A DNA stretch of 64,000 nt from Diplolepis rosae (taxonomy: Eukaryota; Arthropoda; Insecta; Hymenoptera; Diplolepididae): positions 16,988,501 to 17,052,500 of the forward strand of contig JAPYXD010000701.1 of NCBI GenBank assembly GCA_030998225.1, given 5' to 3'. Positions 46,801-58,500 of the stretch are shown here, piece after piece. Both the position numbers and the translations under genes were made by a program. How positions within the stretch are numbered: position 1 is the stretch's first letter; each line of letters begins with the position of its first letter. The notes under the pieces are model-generated. The model was not told the DNA's origin. It saw only the letters and a list, made by a program, of their open reading frames with translations, and did no database searches.

Positions 46801-49800
46801 ACTTTATTCAATCATAAATTTTTGAGAAGACTAGAAATCACCTACTTTTTCCATTCTATGATTAAGATAATATTAAAATTCAAAAGAAGTTGATAAGTTT
46901 TTTATATCTGATATAAATCCAATTTATATCTAATATTTCTAATCAAAATATTTAAAAATCATCGTTGAATTCAGTGATTCTCTAGCTTGAATCTGAATTG
47001 AATCGCTAAAATCTTGGAACCTAAGACGGTTCTTGGTAGAATACGCTCTTGCCCAATTCATCGGATAAAGTCAGTCAGAGGAAACGATTTTCCGCAACCC
47101 CACCTCTCGAACTAGAGTAAAATCTAGATCCATGAGATTTTTCGAGTAGCTCAAGTTCTTGGGTTAGAGATAGTCTCCCTCTTTGCCATATATCGTCTGA
47201 ATGCGATAAGATCTTCCACACCTAGCATTGTAGGGAGCAGTATTGGTCATTCGTTGAATTCCATTTTCTTTTTTCTTTCAGATGGTTACTTGAAATAGAA
47301 ATCCGCCATTTCTTGTAAGAATTTAAAAACTACTTGGACCGTGCATTACCTTTGACGGATTTATTTATAAAATTACGGCTTTATTTTTAAAAAAGTGGTT
47401 ACCAGTTAATCATTCAAAGTATTGTTCATCACTAGCCACTACATTTTTCCATCTTTCTGGCAGTATAAGGATACCACGTTGGAAAACGACTTGTCTTTTG
47501 ATGCTATCCACAAATCGACCCATTTTTTGGTATTTTCATAAAATGTAAAGCGTTACTCAGACAGACCATGAGTCATCAATCGAAACAAGTGGTAATCAGA
47601 AGGAACAATGTCAGGAGAATACGGTGGGTGTTGTAGGACTTTCCATTTAAGTGTTTCCAAGTAGATTCTTAACGGTTTTGCAATATTGGGCCTACCGTTG
47701 AAATGCTGCAAAATCGAGGGCTCTCGGCTTTAACTCGTATGGCACCCAATTTCCTTGCTTTCGGATCATTCCCAGTGCATTTAAGCGTCTAGAAATGGTC
47801 AAACGATCAACTCCCAATGATTCTGACAGTTCATCTTGGGTTTGACACGGGTCTTCATCGAGTAATGGCTCCAATTCCTCATCTTGGAACTTTTTCGGAT
47901 GGCCTGGACGTTCTTTGTCCTCCGTGTCGAAATCACCACTTTCGAAGCGTCTAAACCACTACTCATATGTTTTAATCGATGGAGTATAATCACCAATAGG
48001 AAGATATGTAGAGCTGTTAACTATATAGTATAGCAGGGTTGGAATAGATGTTGAACTAGGTCAACCAGCCAATCCCACCTTCAGGAGGCACGCCAATCTT
48101 CCTATCATTCACTTGTAGCTCTATTCGTTTTTCTCTGAAATACGTATTCTATGCATCCTCTCTGGGTTTCTCTCCAGAGGATCTTTGCTAAAAAGGAAGA
48201 GTGTTCCCAAGAGAATCGAAGAGTCCTCTGTAATGGAATTTCTTGATGTCGTTGAATCAATGCACGTTACACGTATATATTATTCATTCTGCATTGCTAT
48301 GAACATCTTAAAGACGAACCTGATGCTCTTCGGAAACTTTGCACAATCTCTTATACACGCAACGTCTAAGGATAAAAGCGGCACGTCCGAGCGATTCCAC
48401 CTTTTCGCACTTCGTGTGACTCATTGGACGTTTAATAAGTGTTTATAATAAAAATTAATGCCTTATCTACATAAGAGTGCATTTGGAAATACGGGCGCAT
48501 AAAACAAACGCTCTTGGACAATCACGTGTTCCGTATATTATTATTCAAATACAAAAAGTAGAAAGAATGAAAATTCATCTTAATTCGTTAAATATTTAAA
48601 ACTCATGAAAGTTTGAATCGATTCATAAATTTACAGAGTTCATTTTCAAACTTAAAGTAGCATATATTGAAAAAGAATTTTTAGAATTTATTGCTTGAAA
48701 AAAAAATGTATAAAGCGTTCTTAAAGTTGCACTAACAAAATATTTTTACTCATCAAGTATTTATAGGAGGAACTATTCAAGAAACATAATTGATGCAATC
48801 TAACATCATTATTTTTTGAGTGAATTTTTGGTAAAAATGAAACATCAATTAATCTTCCGACAGCATGTATTCGATCGGAAAAGAGAGCTTAATCGGACTT
48901 GAGACTTACGAGTGGCGGCGATATCGGAAGTATAGAGAATTCGAAATTTACTGGCGCATCGCCACGTTAGTCTTCCCTTCTCGTGCCTGAGTTCATTTCC
49001 ATACTGCCCTGATCAGGTTGTCTGCATATTAAAGCCGCCGATATTGCAGTCACGCAATATTAATATCCGATCACAGCGCGTGTAAACGGGTTAGGGCAGA
49101 GCGCCGATTAATTTGACGTTCATTAGATTAATCTACTGAGTCGTCAGCTTGAATAACAGTGAATTCGACAGACAGTATCTACAAAAGTCGCGGTTTTGGA
49201 TGTCATTTGCTAGAATAGAGGACTTATACGCTTACTGATATATCGTAACTTGTAGTACCTACAACTTTGATCGATTGATAGTCACTGGAATCGACTCTAC
49301 CCTTTCATACCCCGATTCCATGGCCTAACGCACCAGAGAAAAAGTGTGAATCCTCTTCATTGGAGAGACGGTTTGAATTATCTGGCACGCGAAACGGAGC
49401 ACGCGTGCAGAAAGACTCGCGTCGATAGGAATTCATGAAATTTCATTAAAATCCGACCCCCTGAAACTAAATCCACCTTTTTGTTGGTTTGTAATTAAAC
49501 GATATCCGCTTTGGCACAATGGAGAAGGAATTCGTCATCACAAAAATGTTCACGTTCAATGTCTACTCACGTCCTATACTGATGATTCTCAAGAGGGGTT
49601 GAAAATTTAGTTAGTTTTAATTTATTTTCATTCTTATTAGTTTATGATTTTAATGTAATTTGAATATTCTAGATCAAAAGCTTTCAAGAATTAAAAAATT
49701 TTCCCCAAAAGGGTCAGTTGGAAACTTCAAGGGAATAAAGTATAGTTCAAACTACTACCCCCCCCCCCCCCTCTCTGTCATATAGCTTCGCTGGGTATAA

Positions 49801-51258
49801 ACTGTCGTACAACTAAATTTACCTTTGTAACCCTAGAATAGGGGTCTAGTTGCCTAGATCCGCTGGTGAAGATACACGCTACATATAAAAATACTGCGAC
49901 AAGTCTCGATACATCACATGATCAGATAACGGAAAGAGTTGTCGTTTGTCGCAGAGAAGAGATGGAATCACGAAATTTATTTCACCCTGCGCTGAATCCC
50001 TTCTTTGATGACTTAACTGGTAGATGTTTTGGCTCACAAAGAAAAGAAACCCACACTTATGTTAGAATTGTAGTCCCTTGAAGGGATGATTGTTGATCTT
50101 GGACGCTTGGTCGATTTTTATTGACACACAATACTGATTAAAAACTTTAGTGATTGACTCTCAGAACTGATGATTCTGATAGATTGACCACGTTTGCCTG
50201 TTGGCGAAGAAGATCAGTTCGAGGTTGACCGCAAGAGAAGAAGGGTGCAATGGAAAACCAGCAAACCGTTCATAAATTCAACAGCCTGCACTCAAAAAAA
50301 AGATTTGATTGAATGAAAGAAAATAATTTGTTTGAAAAGCTTTTTTTTTAATCAAACAAAAGATTTATTTGAATTAAATAATATTTTTTTAATTTAAACA
50401 AAATTTTTTTGGGCCAAATAAATATTTGTTCAAATCTAATACATTCTTCTTCGAAAGAAACAAATTATTGCATTTGTATATGGTCAAAGATATAATTTGT
50501 TTGATATAAGGCAGAAATTTATTTGATTTGAAGAAATTTTTATTTGGTTCAAAGATACTTTGTTTCAATTAAACAAATTTTATTTAATCCAAATAAATCA
50601 TTTTTTTACATCATAGAAATAGTGTGTTCGGTGTGGAGACTCTGTTCTCGTTCACTCTTGAGGATACTAAACTGTGACCGGTAGTTGGCCACTGGAGAAT
50701 AGCTCTGATAACGATAGCTTAGCCTATTGTCACAGGTCAAGAGAGATAAACAAAAAAACTATTCATAGGAGGAAGCACGTGTTAACTCACCCCTAATTAA
50801 CGTGGTTAGAACATGCGTCAAACTTTTTGTGCAAAATAGTACTAATAACTTGTACATATACTCAAGTTCTCACCGAAATTTTCAAATTATGTTTGAGTTA
50901 CTAACCATTAAAATGAACAAAAATGAAAACCTAATTGAGAGCATAGAGTAACCCAACTTTACATATAAATGGAAAATAAAATAAATCTTCATGTTAAAAT
51001 GGGACAAGTGCGAAAGGTAAATCCCTTCTGTAAATCAACGGATAAGAGAGAATCCTGGAGATTTAGTCTAACAATTGACTGGAGAGTTCAGTAAAGGAGA
51101 CAGCTTACCGTGATCTTGAGGTCACGAGGGTCGCAAGTATCGTACTGTCGACTGAAACGCAAGACTGTGTGCGTCTTATTCTCGTAGCCCAGCTGCAGGT
51201 GATAATCTTGACTTGAATCCATTTGTGGATCTCTGCTAGCGTCCTTGACATGTCGATC
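31371..51258 (-). CDS. DBH/MOXD1-like copper type II monooxygenase-like protein, 5' incomplete
   Basis: Seven exons (51258-51109, 38574-38380, 35523-35437, 34291-34109, 33301-32849, 32649-32456, 31821-31371) join into 1713 in-frame bases, about 570 residues. All six introns are GT-AG. Domain order: second half of DOMON, copper monooxygenase N domain (HHM of the CuH site), C domain (HTH of the CuM site), Cys-containing tail, C-terminal hydrophobic segment. The family hydroxylates small molecules such as dopamine in secretory vesicles, or peptides in PHM, using ascorbate and two coppers. Two ligands are not conserved: the third CuH His is Leu (ETLYANP) and the CuM Met is Thr (REETCL), so normal catalysis is doubtful. 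The end SVSVALLVAVIVLAFR suggests GPI anchoring. The signal peptide and about 100 N-terminal residues lie upstream, not found. The closest named relatives are insect MOXD1 homologs (CG5235/olf413 group); which one is unclear. Confidence 0.93.
32456..32649 (-). CDS. MOXD-like gene, exon with the altered CuM methionine
   Basis: There are 64 codons plus two bases (phase 2 donor, gtaagt). GDHLIAECTYSSESR follows, then GGLTTREETCLVSALYYPRI. The normal family motif here is EMC, whose Met is the third CuM ligand (PHM Met314). The codon is ACT (Thr), with the neighbouring Cys kept. The exon ends GIQKLIE shared with the next exon. Confidence 0.94.
32849..33301 (-). CDS. MOXD-like gene, exon with CuM HTH motif and altered CuH ligand
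   Basis: There are 151 codons. GFNYPPEAGYALDP starts the exon after gcgcag. MLETLYANPRRD follows, where PHM/DBH/MOXD proteins have a His two residues before the Asn/Asp (LEVHY-NP; PHM His172); here it is Leu. The exon continues SGLRLLYT, the switch strand GIDPNWRHIIPPGQP, HCITECT and FAVIMHTHELGKKV, which contains the first two CuM ligands (His-Thr-His, PHM His242/His244). It ends LQRPAKVYP at a gtaaat donor. Confidence 0.95.
34109..34291 (-). CDS. MOXD-like gene, exon with the CuH His-His-Met motif
   Basis: Sixty-one codons from YEPVIQPGSQEYLHHMTLYE to TIAATWNLGSE. The LHHM pair corresponds to PHM His107-His108, the first two CuH ligands, and both are present. Cys residues (LYEC, GVCY, SKC) match family disulfides. 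The acceptor is ttgcag, the donor gtatgt. Confidence 0.95.
35437..35523 (-). CDS. MOXD-like gene, small exon entering the Cu-monooxygenase N domain
   Basis: Twenty-nine codons: VRLPTEQDTLLWCRVLKMP then HRKHHVVR. It is bounded by ttttcag and gtaagt. The P-E-DTLLWC and KHHVV motifs correspond to the entry strand of the N-terminal copper domain, with a conserved Cys of the first disulfide. Confidence 0.92.
36229..36282. repeat. 54-nt near-perfect hairpin in a MOXD intron
   Basis: ctgaaaacaaaa (36229-36240) pairs perfectly with ttttgttttcag (36271-36282). Most of the next nine bases also pair (ctcggaca with tgtcccag), leaving a loop of about 12 nt. The size suits a small-RNA precursor or a short foldback; no known microRNA was recognised. 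Confidence 0.5.
38380..38574 (-). CDS. MOXD-like gene, exon ending the DOMON domain
   Basis: Sixty-five codons, phase 0. It starts NDTMQVVWQYNADEP after a tttcag acceptor and ends PPLQVWNVLNHQ before gtaggt. The middle, SRPLYLVQRDA, is the conserved GTRALYL-like strand of this family. Two other frames are open over the same stretch, but only this one continues both neighbours. Confidence 0.93.
47410..47975 (-). pseudogene. Mariner transposase relic D, truncated and internally deleted
   Basis: On the minus strand WFRRFESGDFDTEDKERPGH leads to PLLDEDPCQTQDELSESLG, the second HTH (RLTISRRLNALGMIRKQ) and NWVPYELKPR. The middle, with the first two catalytic Asp, is missing. The sequence then resumes, frameshifted, at PLRIYLETLKWKV, HPPYSPDIVPSDYHLF (third Asp) and LPERWKNVVASDEQYFE, with TGA at 47412-47410. 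The 5' part before about 47975 is absent. It is a different subfamily copy from A and C, sitting in the long MOXD intron in the sense orientation of the gene. Confidence 0.85.
49758..49771. repeat. Poly-C tract
   Basis: Fourteen C followed by tctctctg; a simple-sequence tract in the long intron. Confidence 0.8.
50293..50607. mobile_element. AT-rich palindromic MITE
   Basis: The tract is dense in imperfect copies of caaataaatttgtttgaatc on both strands. Ends actcaaaaaaaagatttgat and, reversed, atgtaaaaaaatgatttatt are loosely inverted. Exact borders and target duplication are not clear. Confidence 0.45.
51109..51258 (-). CDS. MOXD-like gene, exon with second half of DOMON domain
   Basis: This exon has fifty codons, phase 0 at both ends. 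The acceptor tttcag lies at 51265-51259 and the donor gtaagc starts at 51108. The protein begins DRHVKD, contains SQDYHLQLGYENKTHTVLRF and ends DTCDPRDLKIT. DRH, SQDY, NGTHT-like and FSR-DTCDP blocks are diagnostic of the DOMON domain in DBH/MOXD proteins. The preceding exon, which should encode the GYVGFG-type strand, is not visible to 64,000. Confidence 0.93.
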
Positions 51259-54200
51259 CTGAAACAGAAAATAAACATTACAAATTAATATTTTATGTTC
51301 ACAATTCATGTTTTTTTCTTATTTTCTTAGAATATATTACTATTTTACCGTAGAAATTAGTTGATTCGCACATTTATAAGAAATTAACAAGATGTTGACA
51401 TTCATTAATTAAAGCAGCTTCTATAAACGTCTACATATAAGTTCAATTCCAATGGCAAATATACTTGAAAAGTCGATATTTGCGACGCAATTTCGAATAA
51501 CGAAATCATGCAATATTTACGTAAACGAGATGGAAATTTTATGACGTGCAGTAAGTATTAGAAATAATCGAAGAGCTCCTGCTGAGGGTATATCACACCA
51601 CAATTATCTATTGGCGCTTGTAGTTTATAGGATCTTGTACGCTTCCTGTTTGCATGTTTCTATTTTCCCTCCGCGTGTAGAGACGTATACATAAATACTA
51701 TACATCACAGCACGATGTCCGGTGCTCATTGATAAAATAAGGCGACTATTCTGCACTCCATGGCCACCCGTAATGCAACGTGTTCATCGTTAGATATACC
51801 AGGAGAGGACGTTTTATCGTTCAGTGATTTTCGTTTATTTTCCGAAACATCTTCATCCTCGTTTACAAGATTAAATTACAGCCTTGCCATAGCAAGAGCA
51901 GACTCATGTTCTTTCTTTGCACGTTTTTCAATTCGTTGCAACTTCACGGTAAACTATTTGATACCACTCATTGGTATATTAGCACGATTTGAATCCGAGA
52001 ATAGTTGTTCTATTGTTGAGCAAAATTCAAAGTTGCCACGATGTTAAAAGAATGAGAAAAAGAGGTGTGGCTAGTATATCGCACCTTTTGTCACGGCAAC
52101 GATTTCGCGCGTAACGGTCGCACCATTCTCGACACCTGCAGTAATGTCCATCGGCACACCGACGCCTCTACGCTGTCGACAAGGTTTGTAGTTAGTTAAT
52201 CCAAAGTGTTCGCGATCCTCAGAACCCAGTCGAGGACAACTTTTTGCATTAAGGATTCCGGACCCTTGCCGCCTCAGTATAATTATTTTGGGGCCCAACC
52301 AAGCGGCGAGAGTAAGGTTCGACGCCTCGTCTGAATTAAAACCATTGTTTGCTTGTAAACGAGTCTTTTTGTTTCGCATTGCTCTTCATTAAAATTTAAT
52401 TTAACTGCATCGAAATCCAGCACCAAGGATTATGGAACTTGCGTGAGTCTCTACAAGTCACGCGTGTTACCAGCTACGTAAAGGTTTTGTTCGGTGCGTG
52501 GGCTCTCCCTCTTTCTTATTCCCTTTCTTCAGAGTAAACTTTTTGCTTCCATACAAAAGAGAAGAATCGGAGCCTTTGTAGTTCCCGCCACTCCTGCTCA
52601 GATGACTCCGGTCAAGGCAGAATTCAAGGATGAATCCGATCAAAGGTATGTCATCCATGTGGACATCGAACTTTGAACTTTCACCCTGTTATTTTCTAAC
52701 TCAGACAAGCGAGAAACGATTTTATATCATCAATAGCTCTGTAATTGCAGTCAAGGATACGATTCTCTCTGTTGAATATTGACATTTACATTTATTGAGG
52801 CTTGTCAGGTTGAAAGACATGTATCAGATTCATGAAGAACAGGTGGAACGGATGTCGTTCTCATTATCATGTACGTATCACTGGACACTGCTAATTATTC
52901 CATTCCTTTTTGCGTACATATTCTCCCTTCGCAAATGATATAGAAATAGCAACTCAACGTTTGCAACATAGACTTTCTCCGCCTGTTTCTCACAGATACT
53001 CGTAAAGATGTGTGATTTTATGTCATCGCCGTGAAAAATGAGAAACAACTCTCTGATAAAATGCACAGCAGTAATATCTGGGAGGTGTGGGACCGGAAGA
53101 TAACGATATTCGAACTGATAAAGTAATAAATAATTTGCATGAACGTTTCGCAAGAAACTTCTTCAATTTCCGTTTAGTGTCGGAAGTGGAAAGCGTATTT
53201 TTCTCTCCCATGGCTCTAAGAATTAACCGTCCACGTCATCCATTTTGCAAACGACTGAAAATCTGCAGAGTTGTTTACACAAAAAAATTTATTTTCTTCA
53301 TCTTCTATAAAAAGAAGATTTACGAAAAATTAAACTTTGTTGTGGAAGCACTTCTTGAAAAGAAAAATCACTGTAGTTCTTTCATTAAGGATAGTTTCGA
53401 GTGTGTGGAGTAGAAATCATAAAAATGATAAGGTTATAGTAATAAATAAAATGGGAATGTATAGATTGGTTGCTCCAACAAGATGCTAAGAAAAAATGTA
53501 CGAGTAGCGCGTTGAATCATTGACAAAGATAGCAGTCGCAGTATACGTGAAGTTGTAGATGCGGTAAATCCGATACCAGTGTTCCCTCGTACTTCAAAAC
53601 GTACACTAGGGGCTACAACAATCCATCGACGTGTTTTTCAGTTTTATTTTTTGGCGTGAGAATGTGGTTTCGTAGAGGATATCAATAACTTTCTTTCTTG
53701 CGGCAAAAGACAAACCAACCAAAGGACAAGTGCACGAATATAAAGTAACTACGTTGCAGAAGTACTTTATACTACGGTTTACTTAGAACTCTGCTCACCT
53801 TAATATTCATTTATCTTCAAATTTTATAAATTTCTCTAATAACTAGTCACAAAATTAAATAATGATATTAAAATAAACAAGGCTTTGCATAAGAATTCAT
53901 ATTCGAACGTAATAGAGTTGAGGGTGTAATTATCCTTCGACCGATTTTCATATTATGCAACTCAAAGTGGATTATTAGTCCTGAGTATAGATTACTTCCT
54001 GGATAACTGTACATTTTTGCAATTAAAATACTTCACACGCCATATAGAATTTTAATAGTGAATTATATAAAGTTCCTTTTCTGTTATCTTGCTGAATCCA
54101 TAATAAATATTATATTTGTATAAGGATAATTCATAAGTTTGGCGAAATATTTATGATTCTGGCAGTGGAAAAATTCAAGTGGAGTTGGCAGTTATTTATT

Positions 54201-54916
54201 CCATTTAGGGGAGTTTCATAGAATGAAAAGTCATTCTCTCCCTCTTATGCTTCCCTTTCAGCAGCTTTTCCGATAGATCGAACGATTTAACGGTAACTAT
54301 ACTCGTTTATATTAATTACGAGAACCCATTGAGATCCGATAACGTTGCTTCGCCCCAACGGAGTCCGTCTGATCGAGAGATTCCTGAAAGTAACATGCGA
54401 TACGTTGAACCGGCATCATGCTTCAAGAAACTGGATTCCGACGTTAAGTAGTTAACCCTCTCTTATAAGGCTACTGTTCTACTCTTTCCACGTGTTCCTT
54501 CTATATTCTTCTCCCCTCTACGCGAATTGTTCATTATTTTCTCTCCGCCGTATTAGTATTAGTATTAGTAGCCGTATCCTGCTGATAAACGTATATATTT
54601 ACATCAAATCCAGTTACCTTCTTCCCTTGTACTCTTCAAATTATTGTTTCAACAGTCAGTTTTATGAATCATTTTATATCTTTTTTGAAAATGGATGAAT
54701 AGAATTCAACAAATTCATTATTATTAATGATTTTACTGTTTTCTTTGCCAATGTAAACATATCTTGAGACAAAGACAACAGTTGAAGATCTCGTAAACGA
54801 AGGGCCGGCATTCACTTTTTTTTTTGCTTTTTGGACCTTTTTTCCTTCTTGTGCCTGGCGTACCAATGCAAACACCAAAAGATACCAGATAACAAGTGGG
54901 CCAGTTTTACAAGATT

Positions 54917-54918
<2 letters not shown>

Positions 54919-54952
<34 letters not shown>
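54919..54952. repeat. (TA)n microsatellite
   Basis: About 16 uninterrupted TA units. Confidence 0.95.
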
Positions 54953-54953
<1 letters not shown>

Positions 54954-55317
54954 CAGACGGCAACATTTCTCCACGTCCGCTCTTATCGGTCTTAAGCTGG
55001 TTTCTACTGATCTTGTTCCCCATCTGAGAAGCTCCTGGAAGCAATTCTACCTCATGCTCCTTCGTTACGTACGTTAGCCTCCCGTGTTGACTTTACCAAG
55101 GATTCAGCTCACGGTTCACCACTGACCTGAGTGCACATTCCAGTGGCTTCGGGTCAATCTCTAATTGCTTCATGCTTACTAAAATGCCTAATAAAAATCC
55201 AGATGATACACCAAAAAGCAACAATTGGAACTAACTGATTTAAAATTAATTAATTGAATCAGGTTTGAAACATAACTTTATGACTCTGCAACTTAACTAC
55301 GTGACTAAAGTATTGTA

Positions 55318-55504
55318 CACTGAGAAAAAATGCTATTGAATCAAAAACATTTCTTTCCAAAATCATGTATACTATTAATTCATAAAAATATACTACAAGA
55401 ACCAATAAATATGCTACTAATTCTATGGCATATTGATTTGAACCCATGATATACATGCTTTTGGAAAGAAATGCTTTTGATTCAATAGCATTTTTTTCTC
55501 AGTG
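55318..55504. mobile_element. 187-bp MITE with CACTGAGAAAAAATGC ends and TA duplication
   Basis: The left end CACTGAGAAAAAATGCTATT matches the reversed right end CACTGAGAAAAAAATGCTAT apart from one extra A. Pairing continues through gaatcaaaagcatttctttc. TA flanks both sides (55316-55317, 55505-55506). No coding potential. The TA duplication points to Tc1/mariner-type mobilisation, although the CACTGAG tip is unusual for that group. Confidence 0.8.
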
Positions 55505-58500
55505 TATTTGATGCGTAATCTTCATAAAAATTTTATTTAAAAATAGCGGAAATCTGACACTGGACTGATCAGAAATCTTTGAGGAGTCATCGTCAACTTG
55601 AAATTCATCTGAGATTATATTAAGCCTTTCAAAGTACTTTTGATTTGAAAGCGTTATGAGATTCGATAGATTATAAGAATATAATCTTCTTATGAATTAT
55701 CAGGTCATATACAATCAAAAATAAGAGAGTCACTGTGGCCGGAAAGGCCTCTCATATGTTCATCTTCGAATAATGTAAATGTCACTGGACAATAGCTAAA
55801 ATTATCACTAAGAATGGATTAACGTGTAAAGATCTATGATGTGAAAGGCTATTCAGATTAATGAGAATTATTCAACTAGCCTAAACAAGATTTAATTTTG
55901 ACTATGGTAATTGGTACATGTCCTGATCGAAAGTAATCTCGCAACTACGCAGTCAATACACGGATTACCTCATTAGATGGAAATCTTGTAGACTTAAGTA
56001 GGAGAGTAGCTTCTGGGGTGGTCTTGTGAGAAGAGTGCAAACTGTTCATACTCGTGTGTACCAGTTCGACAAAGAAAGACAAAACTGCAATGAGGAAAGA
56101 AGTAATGTATCGATGTACATAGCGAGAAGATCCCAACAAACGCAACATTTACATCGAAGTACGATGCCGTTTACTGGCAATTACTTAACTATGAAGTTTG
56201 AATGAAGCTTTCTCGTTGTTTGCAATACAATGAAATCGATATACTGCCATTGACTCCCTCGAGAATAGATCGGACACAGGTTCAGATTGATTCTCTAATG
56301 CTCCTTAAAATCAAACCCTATACATACATAAATGCAAGTAAGAATTTGAAGCCGACGTCTGCTGAAAAAGTATCGAATTGGAGCTCTGAACAAATTTATT
56401 CGTAACTTCCTTGGAGAGAGGAAGGATAAAAGGACCGCCTCGTTTGGTGGATTCAATGAGCGAGACAGGGTTGAAAGATATAAAAGCGGTCTGCGGTAGG
56501 CAATGAAAAATCTTGAAGCCATTCTTCATCCGCTTACGCGATCTGACGTCGGTCCTCGAGTAGATCCACCACCAAATGCCAACCGCATCAGATAATATTT
56601 AAATTAATGATAAACATTTATAAGAGCATTTTGTTATACAGAAAACATATTTGGATCATTGTGCTGTCGTTTGGGGGAATGAGGATTATAAATTCAGGCT
56701 TTGGTCAGGAAGGTATTATACACTGGTCCTTCTCATCTCCATAACAGGTCCCATTTCTACTCTCTTCTTCTCTTCCTCACACACGCACGTATCAGAGGGA
56801 TTTCTCATTCTCCTGCATCTCATCTTTCTCTTGCCTTTTTCCTCCTCGTACAGCGTCCTTTCTCTAGCTTACTCCATTTCTCGTTGATGCTCTTTGTACG
56901 GTGTGACAAGACGTAATTCAATTCTTGATTGTTTTCTTAGTCGCTTCAAATTGTCCAAATAAACGCATTGTGTATGCGAAAAGTCCAGAACGACGTCAAT
57001 TGTAAACCTCCCTTAATCGCGTCTGCCGGAGTAAGGTGATAGCATCGTAAGGAGAATTGGCTAGGACAGCAAGAAAAGAACAAGACAAGTGGATAGAGAC
57101 GCGGAAGATGATGCGAACTGAATCGCATCACCAGGTTGGATGTTAATTTCATTAAGCAATGTAACCTGGCATGGCAAAAAATAAAAGCAAAATTGAAAAA
57201 TAACAATTCGATCGTAAGTTTGGTCGGATCTAGATGCTACCTCGGATGCATCAACTTGCTACCTGCTGTTAAAATACGACAGCAGGGTGTCAAAAAAGCG
57301 TGAGCCATAAGAAAGTGGAAATTCGAGAAGCTTCTTCTTGGATTACGAGTTCCGAGATGACTGAGTAAGATAACATGGAATCGTTTTTGTCTAATCGTCA
57401 TCCAGGCGTAGATCTCCAAAAGATAATCAAAGTCGACCATTTAGATGCGACTTATTCATCTCCCAGGAATTATGAAAATGGTTGAAGCAAATCCCTCAAA
57501 TATGAGATCAATCAGCACGAGTGATCTAAGAACTTGAAAGTTGTTTTTTATCAAGAAATAGTTGTATTACAAGTCACATCCACATCATAAATACATGAGC
57601 CTATTCTGGAAGAAGAGAATGATTTGGATCAGTTGCTGGACATGTGACTACCTCAGGCAACCACACCTTTTCCTGCCTCCCGCATTTTACTCAATACATT
57701 ACATAATCCTGTTCCCTACTAATACGAATCTACCCACACGAAAATATACTCTTAAAGGTATCGTGATGCCTTCAGCAGTACGTGAAAAAAGAAAATCAAT
57801 AAAGCTCCATCACCATCGAAGGAAGAATTTTTTTGTGTTGTCTTAAGTGTAAACATTGATAGCAGATTTCAAAGGATCCGAATCTACCATTCGTAGAAAC
57901 CCAGAGTAAAAAGAGACGCTTAAAGAGCACAGAAAGGTGCGTGCAATGAATAAAATTCAAAGGACGAAGCAGCTTGTTACCCGATACTTGTGACTGATCG
58001 AGAACGAGGATTTCCAAAGCGCGATAGGACTCTTAGATAGCCAAGGTCACTAGGGTCCGAGCCAGAAAAAAATTTAATTACCTCAACATGCTTAATTTCG
58101 CAATAAAAATGTTTTTGGGCAGGAAAAAAGGATTAGAGTAGATCCAAAAGAATAGTGGTCGTTATTTTCGAAGAATCGACCCACTGCCTGCTCAACTATT
58201 CCTGCTCGACAAATATTGTCAATTCCGACGTATAAAGGGAAGTACAAAAATAAAGTTGAGAGCAGTTAGATGATGTTTAAAGGTCCCATAACCTCTTGCA
58301 GTAGTCAATTCCCTTTAAGGCGTAAAATTTCAGAAAAACCTTTAACTCGATTTAGCTTTGCTGAGTTTCCTTAATATTAGCTATTCACAATAATATGAAA
58401 GCTTTAAAATAAATATTGCAAGATAGTAAGATACTTTGAAAAAAAATTATAGGAATCCGTACCTTTCACTGAATTATTTTTACAACCACAAATCACTTGA

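Larger units (their letters stand above)
38575..51108 (-). other. 12.5-kb intron of the MOXD-like gene
   Basis: The intron separates two DOMON exons. It contains mariner relic D (47410-47975), a poly-C run (49758-49771) and an AT-rich MITE (50293-50607). Mostly unique sequence otherwise. GC-richer islands at about 45530-45830 (with an ATTTGCAT octamer near 45648) and 48830-49480 could be regulatory, but that is a guess. Confidence 0.7.

Noticed and set aside
52071..52379. 102-codon minus-strand open frame upstream of the MOXD exons
   Set aside because: It has no similarity to DOMON or signal-peptide exons that I can see, and no clear acceptor/donor pair that would join to 51258.
53087..53413. 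108-codon plus-strand open frame
   Set aside because: It turns into a Lys/Phe/Ile-rich AT-driven stretch; no domain or splice support.
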